Assembly: GCA_016871755.1 (NCBI GenBank)
Contig: VHCJ01000011.1
Location: forward strand, 28,390 to 92,389
Length of the DNA stretch: 64,000 bases
Direction of reading: 5' to 3'
From: Verrucomicrobiota bacterium
Lineage (GTDB): Bacteria; Verrucomicrobiota; Verrucomicrobiia; Opitutales; Opitutaceae
Shown here piece after piece: positions 19,845-29,674 of this stretch; positions within the stretch are counted from its first letter, which is position 1; every line of letters starts with the position of its first letter. The notes beneath the pieces are model-generated. The model ran no database searches, was not told where the DNA came from, and saw only the letters and a program-made list of their open reading frames with translations. A program made the translations under genes and the position numbers.

Positions 19845-20867
19845 TCAGCCTCGCGTCCGGACCCCGCGGGGACCGAACAACTGCTCCAGCACGGTCTCAA
19901 GATCCTCACCCGGAACGACGGCCCCGCGGTGTCGGCTGATCAACGCACGGGAACGCGCCGCCGCAATCGCCGGTTCGTCGAGATCGAAGAGCCTCACTTC
20001 ACCGGGCTTCCAGTCCTTCACGTCCGCCGGCTCCAGCGCCCGCCACCGGAAGGGCAGTCCGGTGGCGTTGATCCAAATGTCCCAGCCTCCGACGAACGCG
20101 CCGTCCCGCCGCTCCACGAGGCCGGGATAGCGTTCCACGAAGTCCGGGATGCGAAGCGATGCGATGCGGACGCGCAGGACCGGTTTCATCTCCTCGAAGT
20201 ACTCCTCCAGCGAATCGACCCGACCGTCGCGCAGCGCGTTGAAGAGGTCGAGGGGATCGATGCCCATCAGGTTGAGCCCATTCCAAAGGCCGTGCGCATT
20301 CGGTGAGCCGAAGCCGCGGCTGCCGTACCACGCCGCGAACTGCCGCGTCACCATCAGCCCGATCTCGAAGTGCAGATGCGCCCGCTCGCGGGGAATGGTG
20401 TACCCGCCGGCCGACCGGCCCATCGTGCCAATCGTCTGGCCACGCTTCACCACCGCCCCCAGCCGGAGCGCGGGATCGATCGCCCCGAGGTGCGCGTAAA
20501 GCGAGTAGACCGCCGGCTTCGCCGCCGGATGCTCAAGGACGACGTAACGTCCATAGCCGCCCGATCCCGGCGCCGGAGCGAGGTGCCGCACCACGCCGTC
20601 CATCACCGCAAAGATCGGATCCGTCGCTTCCCCTCGCTTGTCCCGGCCGATCGGCTTCAGGTCCAAGCCTTCATGGAATTGCCGGCCGCCGCTGCGCGTG
20701 CCTCCGAAGAGTCCGGATGCAATCTCCGCCGACGCCGTCGGCTGCACGTAGCTTTCCAGAGGCCGACGCTCCGCCCACGCGGGATTCGGCGTCGGCCACG
20801 TCAACGGGAGATTGTCCGCCCTCGCCACCGCGAGGAGCGCAAGTCCGAGCAGCCACCGCCAGATCAT
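19845..20867 (-). CDS. M23-family (LytM-type) metallopeptidase, secreted
   Basis: 340 residues from ATG 20867, which starts a short signal peptide (MIWRWLLGLALLAVARAD) and overlaps the hemW stop as ATGA. The LytM-type domain contains HEGLDLKP (zinc His and Asp) near residue 70, a central beta region (YGRYVVLEHP, YSLYAHLG) and RERAHLHFEIG with the H-x-H ligand pair. These enzymes cut peptidoglycan cross-links or act as envelope regulators. A further C-terminal domain of about 150 residues (from roughly residue 190) has no obvious assignment. The pairing with hemW looks like positional coupling rather than a shared pathway. Confidence 0.9.
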   Translation of the reverse strand: MIWRWLLGLALLAVARADNLPLTWPTPNPAWAERRPLESYVQPTASAEIASGLFGGTRSGGRQFHEGLDLKPIGRDKRGEATDPIFAVMDGVVRHLAPAPGSGGYGRYVVLEHPAAKPAVYSLYAHLGAIDPALRLGAVVKRGQTIGTMGRSAGGYTIPRERAHLHFEIGLMVTRQFAAWYGSRGFGSPNAHGLWNGLNLMGIDPLDLFNALRDGRVDSLEEYFEEMKPVLRVRIASLRIPDFVERYPGLVERRDGAFVGGWDIWINATGLPFRWRALEPADVKDWKPGEVRLFDLDEPAIAAARSRALISRHRGAVVPGEDLETVLEQLFGPRGVRTRG

Positions 20868-22117
20868 GGTTGATCCGCCCCCACCGCCGTCGCTGACGAC
20901 GCCGGCTCCTGGAATGGGTCCCCGGCCAGTCCCAGCCACTCCTCGCCCACCGCGTCCGCGAGCAGGCGTCCCCGGTCGGTCAGGCGTAGGCGCCCACCAT
21001 CGCTCCCGATCAAGCCCTCGATCTCCAGCCGCTCCAGCCGGGAGTTCACTTCCCGCCACAGTGCGTCGCCGCGGCCCTCCGCCGCCAGTTCCGGCTCAAA
21101 GCGCCGCTGCAAGCCCTCCAGCGACACCCCGGCGTTCATGCGCAGTCCGAAGATCAGGCAATCTTCCAGCAACTGCGCCGCGGAGAGCTCCTCGCGTTCC
21201 TCCGACGCCCGGCGTCCCGCCCGCACATCGTCCGCCCAGCGCGCGAGATCCGCCGGGTTGCGCCCCCGCCAGCGATCCTGCTGCGACGCGGCCGCCGGCC
21301 CCAAGCCCACCCACTCACCCATCTCCCACGTGGCTAGGTTGTGGCGGCACCGGTGACCGGGTCGGGCGAAATTCGAAACCTCATACTGAGCGTACCCAGC
21401 GGCGGCCAAATGCGCCCACGTGGCCTCGTACAACCGCGCCTCCCGATCCGGGTCGAGCCGCACCTTGCCCTGCGCCAGCCGCACCCACAGGGCCGTGTCC
21501 TCTTCGAAGGTCAGGCAATAGGTCGACAGGTGATCCGGCCCCAGGGCGATGACTTCGTCAAGGTCCCCCAGCCAGTCCGCCTCTTCCTGCCCGGGAAGCG
21601 CGAACATGAGGTCCACATTCACACTGGCGAAGCCGACGGCGCGCACGCGTTCGTACGCCTGCAGCGCCTGCTCCCGGGTGTGCTGCCGCCCCAGCCCGTC
21701 CAGCAAGTCGGGACGCAGGCTCTGCACCCCGATCGACACCCGGTTCACGCCCAGGTCCCGGAGGACGCGGAGGCGGGCCGGGGTCACCGATGCCGGGGCG
21801 AGCTCGACCGTCCACTCCGCCGCCGCCGCCAGCGGAAGTCGGCGCACCGCCGTCCCGAGGCGCTCCAGTTGCCCGGGCGACAGGAGGCCGGGCGTGCCGC
21901 CGCCCCAAAACACCGTCTCCACCGCGCGCCCCGACCAATCAACCAGCGCCGCCTCCTCCTCCACGCCCGCGAGGTACTGCGCGATCTTCCCGGCATCGGG
22001 CCGCACTTGGTAAAAGGCGCAGAAGTCACAGGTGCTCGAGCAGAACGGCACGTGCACGTAGAGGCCGGTCCGACGCGGCGCGACCACCCCGTTCGGAATG
22101 AACTCGTGCGTTGCCAT
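20864..22117 (-). CDS. hemW: HemW-like radical SAM heme chaperone
   Basis: 417 residues from ATG 22117. The radical SAM cluster is CSSTCDFC (C-x3-C-x2-C) in a YVHVPFC context, followed by AF rather than the extra Cys of true HemN oxidases. GGGTPGLLSPGQLERL, NRVSIGVQSLRPDLLDGLGR and VNVDLMFALPGQ are the family's conserved blocks, and the C-terminal HemN-type domain is present (RLRLTDRGRLLADAV). HemW-type proteins bind heme and deliver it to membrane enzymes; they are not coproporphyrinogen oxidases. The family is often misannotated as HemN. It overlaps the M23 gene by four nucleotides and is divergent from the lipoprotein gene. Confidence 0.88.
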   Translation of the reverse strand: MATHEFIPNGVVAPRRTGLYVHVPFCSSTCDFCAFYQVRPDAGKIAQYLAGVEEEAALVDWSGRAVETVFWGGGTPGLLSPGQLERLGTAVRRLPLAAAAEWTVELAPASVTPARLRVLRDLGVNRVSIGVQSLRPDLLDGLGRQHTREQALQAYERVRAVGFASVNVDLMFALPGQEEADWLGDLDEVIALGPDHLSTYCLTFEEDTALWVRLAQGKVRLDPDREARLYEATWAHLAAAGYAQYEVSNFARPGHRCRHNLATWEMGEWVGLGPAAASQQDRWRGRNPADLARWADDVRAGRRASEEREELSAAQLLEDCLIFGLRMNAGVSLEGLQRRFEPELAAEGRGDALWREVNSRLERLEIEGLIGSDGGRLRLTDRGRLLADAVGEEWLGLAGDPFQEPASSATAVGADQP

Positions 22118-22168
22118 TGCTGACGGTTTGTGTTCGTTTCCCACTCGGTTTTCCCCTCTTCCTTGCCA

Positions 22169-23083
22169 ATGCACAACAGCCGCATCTCCCACGCGAGACG
22201 ATTCTTCCTCCTGCTCGGCGCCGCCTTCGGGCTGCTCGTCCTCACCGGCTGCGAAGAGGTCAAGATCAACGACCTCACGCCTTCATCCCTCGCCGAGAAT
22301 CCGTCCCAGATCTACACCGTCTCGGCCCGCATCTCGCCGAAGACGTCAGCCGTCGTCCCGGGCAGTCTCGTGGCGCGGCTGATCATCGACGGCAAGAACT
22401 TCGAAATGCAGCCGAGTTCACTGGGGCAGGACATCTACGAGTACGATTTCCCGCTTCCGTCCGGCCGCTCGCAGATCGCCTACTACTTCCTCGTCACCTA
22501 CCAGGTCGAGAACAACGGTGTCGTCGCCTCCCGCGAGGCCTACACCGGCGTCCGCACCCTCGGGGTCGTCGGTCGCTACGTCCTGTCCCTCGAGGTCAAT
22601 CGCGCCCCGGTGGGCGCCAAGGTGAGCATCCTCGGCCGCGGCTTCACCCCGACCGATGTCGTGTTCCTCGACGACTCCCCCGCCCGCACCGTGTTCGAGT
22701 CCCCGAACTCCCTCGGTTTCTTCGTCCCGCCCGTCGCGCCGAACAAGACCTACCGCGTCTCCCTCGGCGGCGCCGCCGGTTCGCCGGTCGGCACGTTCCG
22801 CGTGGACGGGGGTTCCGTCAGCGTCTCCCCTGGCTCCCTCACCCTCCGCCCGCGGGAAACGCGGCCGCTCACCTTCACCATCCCGAACGTCGCCCCCGTC
22901 GGCGGTCTCCTGCTCGACGTGACCACCGACGTCCCGGAAAGTGTCATCATGCCCGAGGTGATCATCCCGGCCGGTCAAACCACCGTCACGATCAACGTGC
23001 AGGGGGGTCGCCCGGGCTCGGGAAGCCTCTTCCTCAAGGGCTACGGCGAGGGTGAAGTGACCGTCCCCGTGACGGTCAAGTGA
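22169..23083 (+). CDS. Lipoprotein with IPT/TIG-like domain
   Basis: 304 residues from ATG 22169. An N-terminal RRFFLLLGAAFGLLVLTGC is a typical lipoprotein signal with the lipobox LTGC, so the mature protein would start at Cys28. The middle region (about 130-230) contains VGAKVSILGRGFTPTDVVFLDD, typical of IPT/TIG immunoglobulin-like folds, and the last 70 residues form another beta-rich segment. It probably lies on the periplasmic face of an envelope membrane. No enzymatic motif is visible, and binding or scaffold roles are only suggestions. It is convergent with the EEP nuclease gene, whose stop codon is 16 nt away. Confidence 0.82.
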   Translation: MHNSRISHARRFFLLLGAAFGLLVLTGCEEVKINDLTPSSLAENPSQIYTVSARISPKTSAVVPGSLVARLIIDGKNFEMQPSSLGQDIYEYDFPLPSGRSQIAYYFLVTYQVENNGVVASREAYTGVRTLGVVGRYVLSLEVNRAPVGAKVSILGRGFTPTDVVFLDDSPARTVFESPNSLGFFVPPVAPNKTYRVSLGGAAGSPVGTFRVDGGSVSVSPGSLTLRPRETRPLTFTIPNVAPVGGLLLDVTTDVPESVIMPEVIIPAGQTTVTINVQGGRPGSGSLFLKGYGEGEVTVPVTVK

Positions 23084-23099
23084 GGTCCCGGGGACGGCC

Positions 23100-24104
23100 T
23101 CACTCCCGCACCCACTCCCATCGCACAGGCCGGTGATCGCTGGCCTGCGCGACGTCCGGGCCGTCCAGCACCGTGGCCTGCATCGTCCCGGGAATGCGGA
23201 GCAGGGCTTCGGACACGAGGATGTAGTCGACCCGTGAATACACGTCGTCGCGCGCGAAGCGGTGAGTCCACCGTTCGCCGCGCGAATCCGCGGCGTCCAC
23301 GATCTGGAACAGGCGGCGTGGCCCCTGCTCACGGAAGCGGGCGAGCACCGGACTGCTGCGGGCGTCGTTGAAGTCACCCGCGACGACCACGCAGCCGGTT
23401 TCGAGGTCCGGCACCCGCTCCAGCACGCGGCGGCGAATCGCCTCGGCCTCCCGCAGGCGCAGGCCGGCCGATCCGGGATCGTCGTCCTCACGGGCGACGC
23501 GGCTCTTGAGGTGAAGTCCAAACACGATCAACTCCCCCGCGCCGTCGACCCAGCGCAGTTCCAGCAACCCGCGGCGCACCGGCTCACTCCTGCCCGCATG
23601 GAGACTGCGGAGGTCGGTGTGCGCCCGGACCTCGCGGGGCGCGCGCCGCGACAGCCATGCCAGCCGCCGGTCGGGGTCCGCCGCAGCCACGACGCCGCCG
23701 TGAGCGTACCGCACTCCGTCGGATCGCAGGTCGCGGCGCAGCTCCGCGAGGAAGTCCTCGCCGCCGATCTCCTGCAGGATCAACACGTCGGCATCCAGCC
23801 GCGCGATGACGGCGCGGAGGGCCGATTTTTCGAGTTCGGGCTTCGGGTAGGAGCGACGGAAGGTGCCCTCGACCCGCCGGTCGGCCAGGGTGTAGTTGCC
23901 GACGTTGTAGGTGGCGATCACCCACGGCGGCCGGGTGCCCGCCGGCACGGGCGCGGACCACAGTCCGCCGACCAGCGCGAGGCCGAGGATCGCCGCGAGG
24001 CCCCGTCGCCCCAGCGTCACGGAGCCCGTTGCTGAGACTCCGGACCGCCGGGCGCCAGCGACGGCGGCGGACGTGATGCCGCTTCGCCGCGCCCGACCGA
24101 TCAC
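23100..24104 (-). CDS. Endonuclease/exonuclease/phosphatase (EEP) superfamily protein
   Basis: 334 residues from a GTG at 24104 that overlaps the M48 stop as GTGA; the coupling is why I prefer this start to the longer in-frame ATG at 24173. A hydrophobic segment (LAAILGLALVGGLWSAPV, about residues 33-50) suggests export or a membrane anchor. EEP motifs are ATYNVGNYTL (N), ILQEIGGEDF (metal Glu), FGLHLKSR, AGDFNDARSSP (D-x-N) and SDHRPVRWEW (catalytic D-H). Members cleave nucleic acids or phosphodiesters in lipids; the substrate here is unknown. It lies directly downstream of the M48 peptidase in a two-gene unit. Confidence 0.88.
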   Translation of the reverse strand: MIGRARRSGITSAAVAGARRSGVSATGSVTLGRRGLAAILGLALVGGLWSAPVPAGTRPPWVIATYNVGNYTLADRRVEGTFRRSYPKPELEKSALRAVIARLDADVLILQEIGGEDFLAELRRDLRSDGVRYAHGGVVAAADPDRRLAWLSRRAPREVRAHTDLRSLHAGRSEPVRRGLLELRWVDGAGELIVFGLHLKSRVAREDDDPGSAGLRLREAEAIRRRVLERVPDLETGCVVVAGDFNDARSSPVLARFREQGPRRLFQIVDAADSRGERWTHRFARDDVYSRVDYILVSEALLRIPGTMQATVLDGPDVAQASDHRPVRWEWVRE

Positions 24105-25354
24105 GCCGTCTTCAGCAGGGCCCGTTCGCGCTCGACCAGGGTGGGATGCGAATAGTGGAACCCGCTGTACCACGGATGCGGCGTGAGGTTGGAGAGGTTC
24201 TTCTCCGCGAGCTTCCGCAGCGCCGACACCAACGGTGCCGGGCCCTGGGTGGCATCGCGGGCGAACGCGTCCGCCTCATACTCCTGGGCGCGGAACAGGC
24301 GGTTGGAGATCGGCGAGCACCAGAAGGCCACCGGGCCACTGAGCAGGGAAAACAGGAGAAAGGCCGGAGCGATCTCGCCCGCCGGGAAACCGAAGGCCGG
24401 GTTGAACCAGTCGCTGGCCGCGAGGCTGGCCACAATCCAGAGGCCGCCGAACTGCGTGAGCGCCGAAATCGCCAGGCGCTGGGGAATGTGTCCGCGTCGA
24501 TAATGCCCCACCTCATGGGCCAGAACGGCCTCCAGCTCCTCCGCCGTCAACTGGGCGATCAGCGTGTCGTAGAGCACGATGCGCCGGAAGCGGCCAAACC
24601 CGGTGAAGAAGGCGTTCGAGTGGGCCGAGCGCTTCGAACCGTCGATGACTTCGATCGTCGACGCCCGGAATCCCGTGCGCTCGGAAAGCGCCAGCAGCCG
24701 GGTGCGCAGTTCGCCCTCCGGCAGCGGCGTGAGTCGGTTGAAGAGCGGGAGAATGAACTTCGGATAGCCGACCAGCAGGAGCAGTTGGAAGGCGAACAGC
24801 GCCGCGAACGCCCAGATCCACCAGAATTCCCCCACCCAGCGCACCAGCGAGAGCACCAGCCAGAGAATCGGGAAGCCGATCACCACCGTGAGCGCGAGGC
24901 CCTTGAGCTTGTCGGCCACCCACAGGCCAGGGGTGCTCTTGTTGAAGCCGAACCGCTGCTCCACCCGGAACTGCGACCACCATTCGAAGGGCACGCCGGG
25001 CAACGCCAGCAACAGCCCGGCAGCAAGGATGAACAGGGCGTCATCCCACTTCGGCGCCCCGGGAGCCAGCACGGCGACGTGCGCAAACAGCAGGGGCAGG
25101 ACTCCCCCGAAAAGCACCAGCGCCAGCACGCCCGTCTCAAACAGACTCTCCAGCACATCCAGCCGCTGGTGCGCGAGGGCGTACTCGCCCGACCGCCGGA
25201 AGGTCGGGGCGTCCATGATCGCCAGGGCCGCCGGCGGCGGCGACCCCGCCGCCCGCCGGATCTCGCGCCGGTTCAACCACTCCAGCCACAGGTCCCCGGC
25301 AAGATGCAGCAGCATCAACGCTCCCACCACCAGCATCACCGTCGTCGCACTCAT
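24101..25354 (-). CDS. M48-family zinc metallopeptidase (Ste24/CAAX protease type)
   Basis: 417 residues from ATG 25354. Multiple membrane segments occur in the first 200 residues, then the zinc motif HEVGH (280-284) in LEAVLAHEVGHYRRGHI and the third ligand in AQEYEADAFARDAT. SNAFFTGFGRFRRIVLYDTL just before the zinc site and HPTLVERERALL at the end are Ste24 signatures. Ste24 homologues sit in the membrane and cleave prenylated or misfolded membrane proteins; in bacteria the role is probably membrane protein quality control, like HtpX. The longer upstream frame was rejected because it has no family similarity. Coupled to the EEP gene downstream by a GTGA overlap. Confidence 0.93.
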   Translation of the reverse strand: MSATTVMLVVGALMLLHLAGDLWLEWLNRREIRRAAGSPPPAALAIMDAPTFRRSGEYALAHQRLDVLESLFETGVLALVLFGGVLPLLFAHVAVLAPGAPKWDDALFILAAGLLLALPGVPFEWWSQFRVEQRFGFNKSTPGLWVADKLKGLALTVVIGFPILWLVLSLVRWVGEFWWIWAFAALFAFQLLLLVGYPKFILPLFNRLTPLPEGELRTRLLALSERTGFRASTIEVIDGSKRSAHSNAFFTGFGRFRRIVLYDTLIAQLTAEELEAVLAHEVGHYRRGHIPQRLAISALTQFGGLWIVASLAASDWFNPAFGFPAGEIAPAFLLFSLLSGPVAFWCSPISNRLFRAQEYEADAFARDATQGPAPLVSALRKLAEKNLSNLTPHPWYSGFHYSHPTLVERERALLKTA

Positions 25355-25805
25355 GCGCTCCAGCCAATCCCTTTCCGCCGCCGCGTAAAGCCCGCAGCCC
25401 ACATTGCCCCGCCCCAAACGGTCCACCTTCCCCGCCGAGCGGGCCCGCCCAGCCGGTCTCCCACCCCCGGAAACGGGCGCGGAGGAGCGAGCAGCGTCGG
25501 TCGTCCACCCCACCGACGGATCAACGCGGTCCGCGGTGACGTACATCGGCCAAGCCGCCAGCGGCGGGCTGGACACGGTGGGGCGAAGCGGGTACGCCAG
25601 CGTGGCATATGGGTCTCCCGGCAAACCGGCACACGTGGCACGCGCCCCGTGCGGCAGCAGGGTGCAACGCTTCGCTCGGAGGCGGGACGGGAGGCCATGG
25701 CGACGCCGACGCGGCAGTCGTTCGGGACCGTGGCGCAGGATCGGATCGGGCACGCCACGGATGGGTTTCTCAACCTCGCCCTGCGGAGGGCACGGGGCTG
25801 ACGGC
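25355..25805. other. Intergenic region between the divergent M48 and GT-C genes
   Basis: About 450 nt with no convincing gene on either strand; all reading frames here lack recognisable protein features. The only short frame of note is ATG 25697 to TGA 25801 (34 codons, MATPTRQSFGTVAQ...), with a GGGAGG only two nucleotides upstream, which is too close for a normal ribosome-binding site. The region presumably holds the two divergent promoters, but no strong -35/-10 pair is visible in the GC-rich sequence. Confidence 0.5.
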
Positions 25806-27371
25806 GTGCAGACAGGATCGACCACCCGAGAGCCGGCCTCCGGCCCGCGCGGTGGACGGGCGTGGTGGCTGGCGGCCGCCGCCGTGCTCCTGCTCGGTTT
25901 CGGGCTGCGGGTCGCGTATTACTGGGAGGGATATAGTCACCCCGACGAGTCCATCACCACCGAGGTGGTCGGACACATGCGGCGCTCGGGAGACTGGGAC
26001 ACGAACTGGGCCAAGGCAGCGAACCTGCCGACCGAGTTTCGCGACGATCAATACAACTTCTCGTCGCACCTGTATGCGACCTACTTCTTCTACCGCTTCG
26101 TCAAGTGGGTCCCCGGGACGGAGGAGTTCCGCGGGCGGGAGGGCGGGTTCTGGGTCTACCGGCTCTTCTCGGTCCTGATGGCGACGGGGGCGCTGGGACT
26201 GACACTCGCGCTGGCCCGGCGGGCGGGCGGGAACGGCGTGGCCCTCCTCGCGGGTAGACTCACGGCGGTCTCGGTTCAGCTCGTGCAGGACGCGCACTAC
26301 TCGCGCCCCGATGCGTTCGTCACCGCGCTCACGGTAGCCGCGGTGGCGCTCTGCTGGCCAGCCAGGCGGCTGCGATTCGCCGCGGTCGCGGGCGGGGCGT
26401 TCCTGCTCCGCCTGCTCGTGGCCTGCAAGGTCTCGCTGCTGCTTCTCGCGTGGCTGCCGGGCGTGCCGTTGCTCGCGGCGGCGGAGAGCGTCCGGCGCCG
26501 CGTGGCCGGGGGAGCCACGGCGCTCCCGGCCATGCTTGCGGGTTTCGCGTGCGGCGTGCCGGGAGCGCTCACCCGACCGGACGTGTTCCTCCATGGAGTT
26601 TCGCAGCTCATGAAACAGTACTCCGGGGCGCATCCACCCCACAGTCACCTCGACGGCGGGATGGTCGCGGATTTCATGGGGGGATACTATGCGGAGACGA
26701 TCGGCTGGGCGGGACTGCTGGGCGGAGTACTGGGCATCGTCACCCTGGCGCGGCAACGCCGGTGGGCCACGCTGGTGCTGCTGGCGGGGCCGGTGGCCTC
26801 GTTCGCCGGGTACTTCGCCACGCGCGAAGTCTTCTTCGAACGCAACGTGAGTCATGTGCTGCCGCTCTTCTTCATCCTCGTGGCCTTGGGGACGATGGAG
26901 GCGGTTGCGTGGGCCTCACGTTACGCGGAAGGCCGATGGGGGCGGTTGGGGCGATTGGCCGGGCTCGGGCTCGGCCTGCTTCTCCTGACTCCGCCAGCGA
27001 TCCGGTACACGTGGCCGCTCGTCTCCGTCGAGTATTCCGGAATCGGGGCGAGGCGGCTCGCCGCGTTCGAGGCGGAGCTGCGTGATCGACATCCCGAGGC
27101 CGAGTGGCGGGAGGTGGGGCTGCTCAACGACGGTCCACTGCTCGCCGTCGCGAAGGATCTCGGGGCCGGCGGTCAGTCGCTCCTGCTCAGGGTGACCGAC
27201 TACGGCGATGAGTGGACGGCATTCAACCTGAGTCTGCTGGAGACCCGGTTTGCGGCCAAGCTCGTGGCGGACTATCCGAGCACCTTTCCCGATCTGCCGG
27301 TCTGCACGCTCCACACCTACAACAGCTCCCGCAGCCGCTACTACCTTGTCACGGGCCTGCGCGGCCGCTGA
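25806..27371 (+). CDS. GT-C-fold membrane glycosyltransferase (GT39/ArnT-like)
   Basis: About 521 residues from GTG 25806; the start is weakly supported (no good ATG, no clear ribosome-binding site), but the preceding sequence is non-coding in character. The first TM helix (WWLAAAAVLLLGFGLRVAYY) is followed by SHPDESITTEVVGHM, the D-E acidic pair on the first periplasmic loop typical of GT-C enzymes. About ten further hydrophobic segments follow, and a soluble C-terminal domain starts near residue 420. Such enzymes move a sugar from a polyprenyl-phosphate carrier onto protein, lipid or polysaccharide outside the cytoplasm. Acceptor unknown. GDP-fucose genes lie convergently downstream. Confidence 0.8.
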   Translation: MQTGSTTREPASGPRGGRAWWLAAAAVLLLGFGLRVAYYWEGYSHPDESITTEVVGHMRRSGDWDTNWAKAANLPTEFRDDQYNFSSHLYATYFFYRFVKWVPGTEEFRGREGGFWVYRLFSVLMATGALGLTLALARRAGGNGVALLAGRLTAVSVQLVQDAHYSRPDAFVTALTVAAVALCWPARRLRFAAVAGGAFLLRLLVACKVSLLLLAWLPGVPLLAAAESVRRRVAGGATALPAMLAGFACGVPGALTRPDVFLHGVSQLMKQYSGAHPPHSHLDGGMVADFMGGYYAETIGWAGLLGGVLGIVTLARQRRWATLVLLAGPVASFAGYFATREVFFERNVSHVLPLFFILVALGTMEAVAWASRYAEGRWGRLGRLAGLGLGLLLLTPPAIRYTWPLVSVEYSGIGARRLAAFEAELRDRHPEAEWREVGLLNDGPLLAVAKDLGAGGQSLLLRVTDYGDEWTAFNLSLLETRFAAKLVADYPSTFPDLPVCTLHTYNSSRSRYYLVTGLRGR

Positions 27372-27551
27372 CGGATGGTTGAAGTGCATCCGGGGCGGGC
27401 GCACGCCCGCGCGGAACGTCGCGGGGCTGGACTCGGCTTTGATCTCGGCCGTCGCGCTGTCTGCGACGACCAGCCAACTAGCGGCCAGCGACCGGACGCC
27501 GAGGTCGAGAGCAAAGGACAAAGCCTGACCCTCCGTGGCTTGAGGGACGGG

Positions 27552-28541
27552 TCAGTGCCGCCAGGTTCCGGCCGCGCGTTCGCGGCGGTAGGCGACGACG
27601 GTTTCCGGCAGGCCTTGCTCAAGGGGAATGCGCGCCCGCCAGCCGAGCCGCGTCAGGAGCGAGACGTCGAGGAGCTTCCGCGGCGCCCCGTCCGGACGCG
27701 CGGTGTCCCAGACAATGCGGCCGCGGTAGCCGACCGCCGCCGCCACGCGCTCCGTCAACTCCCGGATCGTCAGATCCACCCCGCTGCCCACGTTCACCCA
27801 GTCCGGGGGATCCGCCCGGCGCAGCAGAAACACACCGGCGTCCGCCAGGTCGTCCACATGGAGAAACTCCCGCCGCGGCGCCCCCGTGCCCCACGCGCTC
27901 ACTTCGGCGGCACCCGCCCGCGCCGCCTCGTCGAAGCGCCGGATCAGGCCGGGCAGCACGTGCGAGTCCTCCGCGTGGTAGTTGTCGCCGGGGCCGTAGA
28001 GGTTCGTCGGCATCACCGAGTGATACGCGAGTCCGTGCTGCCGGCGACAGGCCTGCGCCAGCTTGAGGCCCGCGATCTTCGCGATCGCATAGGCTTCATT
28101 CGTCGGCTCGAGCGGTCCGGTCAGCAGGGCCTCCTCCGCCATCGGCTGCGGCGCCAGCCGGGGATAGATGCACGAACTGCCGAGGAAGAGCAGCCGGGGC
28201 ACCCCGGCGCGCCGCGCACCGTCAATCAGGTTCAGGGCGATCGCGAGATTCTCCCGCAGGAACTCCTCCGGTCGCGTCGCGTTCGCATGAATCCCACCCA
28301 CCCGCGCCGCCGCCACGATCACGGTCCGGGGCCGGACGTCCGAGAGAAAACGATCCACGGCAACGCGGTCCGTCAGGTCGAGGCCCTCGCGCCGGGAACG
28401 GACCACCACGTCGGCGTCGGGCTCGCGCTCCAGGCGGCGGACGAACGCCGCTCCGACCATGCCGGTGTGCCCGGCGACGAACACGCGCCCCAGCGGGGTG
28501 TCGGAACGCTCGCTCGTCGGCAGATGCCCCGGGGCCGCCAT
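27552..28541 (-). CDS. fcl: GDP-L-fucose synthase
   Basis: 329 residues. An SDR-type Rossmann start (RVFVAGHTGMVGAAFVRRL) is followed by AARVGGIHANATRPEEFLREN, the catalytic serine/cysteine block LFLGSSCIYPRLAPQPMAEE and the Y-x3-K pair in NEAYAIAKIAGLKLAQA. TNLYGPGDNYHAEDSHVLPG is diagnostic of the GDP-fucose synthases. It epimerizes and reduces GDP-4-keto-6-deoxy-mannose to GDP-L-fucose, using NADPH, for surface glycans. It begins 4 nt after the gmd stop on the same strand, forming a complete GDP-mannose to GDP-fucose pathway. An alternative start (LGRVFVAG region) would shorten it by about 15 residues. Confidence 0.95.
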   Translation of the reverse strand: MAAPGHLPTSERSDTPLGRVFVAGHTGMVGAAFVRRLEREPDADVVVRSRREGLDLTDRVAVDRFLSDVRPRTVIVAAARVGGIHANATRPEEFLRENLAIALNLIDGARRAGVPRLLFLGSSCIYPRLAPQPMAEEALLTGPLEPTNEAYAIAKIAGLKLAQACRRQHGLAYHSVMPTNLYGPGDNYHAEDSHVLPGLIRRFDEAARAGAAEVSAWGTGAPRREFLHVDDLADAGVFLLRRADPPDWVNVGSGVDLTIRELTERVAAAVGYRGRIVWDTARPDGAPRKLLDVSLLTRLGWRARIPLEQGLPETVVAYRRERAAGTWRH

Positions 28542-28545
28542 GCGC

Positions 28546-29562
28546 TCAGGGGGGCGGCAGGCGCGCGATCTGCGCCTCCCGCTTCGCCAGTTCCAAGTCG
28601 GCCTCCACCATCAGCCGCACCAACTCCTTGAAGCGCACCCGCGGCTCCCAGCCGAGGCGCTCCCGCGCCTTGGCCGGGTCCCCGATCAGCAGGTCAACCT
28701 CCGCCGGCCGCTCGTACCGTGCGTCGTGCCGCACGTGGCGCTCCCAGTCCAGCCCGAGGAGCGAAAACGCCTCCACACAGAATTCGCGAACGCTGTGGGT
28801 CGCGTTCGTCGCGACGACGTAGTCGTCCGGCGTCTCCTGTTGCAGCATCCGCCACATGACTTCGACGTACTCCTTCGCGTAGCCCCAGTCGCGCCGCGCC
28901 TCGAGGTTGCCGAGGTAGAGCGCGTCCTGCAGGCCGACCTTGATGCGCGTGGCCGCCCGGGTGATCTTTCGCGTGACGAAGGTTTCGCCGCGGCGCGCGC
29001 TTTCGTGGTTGAAGAGAATGCCGCTGCTCGCGTGCAAACCGTAGCTTTCGCGGTAGTTCACGGTGAGCCAGTGCGCGTACACCTTGGCACACCCATAGGG
29101 CGAGCGCGGCCAGAAGGGCGTCCGCTCCGTCTGCGGAACTTCCTGCACCTTGCCAAACATCTCGGACGAGGAGGCCTGGTAGAAGCGGACTTTGCGCACG
29201 AGGCCCGCCTCCCGGATGGCCTCAAGGATCCGCTGCACGCCGAGACCGTCGACGTCACCCGTGTACTCCGGAATGTCGAAGGACACGCGGACGTGCGACT
29301 GCGCCCCGAGGTTGTACACCTCATCGGGCTGCAGCTCGTACAGCAACTTGACCATCTGCACCGAGTCAGCGAGGTCGCCGTAGTGCAGGAAGAGCCGTAC
29401 CCCGTTGACATGCGGGTCGCGGTACAGGTGCTCGATCCGCGCCGTGTTGAAGGTCGAGGCGCGGCGAATGACGCCATGCACCTCGTAACCCTTGGACAGC
29501 AGCAGCTCCGCCAGGTACGAACCGTCCTGGCCCGTGATGCCGGTGATCAGGGCTTTCTTCAT
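28546..29562 (-). CDS. gmd: GDP-mannose 4,6-dehydratase
   Basis: 338 residues from ATG 29562 ([20 protein letters not shown]), which places the NAD(P)-binding G-x2-G-x2-G at the very N-terminus as in the family; the longer upstream frame has no such features. Other signatures are [30 protein letters not shown], the S-x-S-E block [18 protein letters not shown] and [19 protein letters not shown] with the Y-x3-K pair. It converts GDP-D-mannose to GDP-4-keto-6-deoxy-D-mannose, the substrate of the fcl product encoded next to it. Together they supply GDP-L-fucose for capsule or O-antigen-type glycans; no fucosyltransferase is adjacent. Confidence 0.96.
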   Translation of the reverse strand: MKKALITGITGQDGSYLAELLLSKGYEVHGVIRRASTFNTARIEHLYRDPHVNGVRLFLHYGDLADSVQMVKLLYELQPDEVYNLGAQSHVRVSFDIPEYTGDVDGLGVQRILEAIREAGLVRKVRFYQASSSEMFGKVQEVPQTERTPFWPRSPYGCAKVYAHWLTVNYRESYGLHASSGILFNHESARRGETFVTRKITRAATRIKVGLQDALYLGNLEARRDWGYAKEYVEVMWRMLQQETPDDYVVATNATHSVREFCVEAFSLLGLDWERHVRHDARYERPAEVDLLIGDPAKARERLGWEPRVRFKELVRLMVEADLELAKREAQIARLPPP

Positions 29563-29674
29563 CGGGTGACAGCCGGAGGCTGGCCGCCTCCCGCCCCGCC
29601 CGCAAGCCTGCAGGTCACCCCGGGCGGCGCGAGATGGCCATTGCCGCCGCGTCGGGGTCCGCCACCCTCCCGCC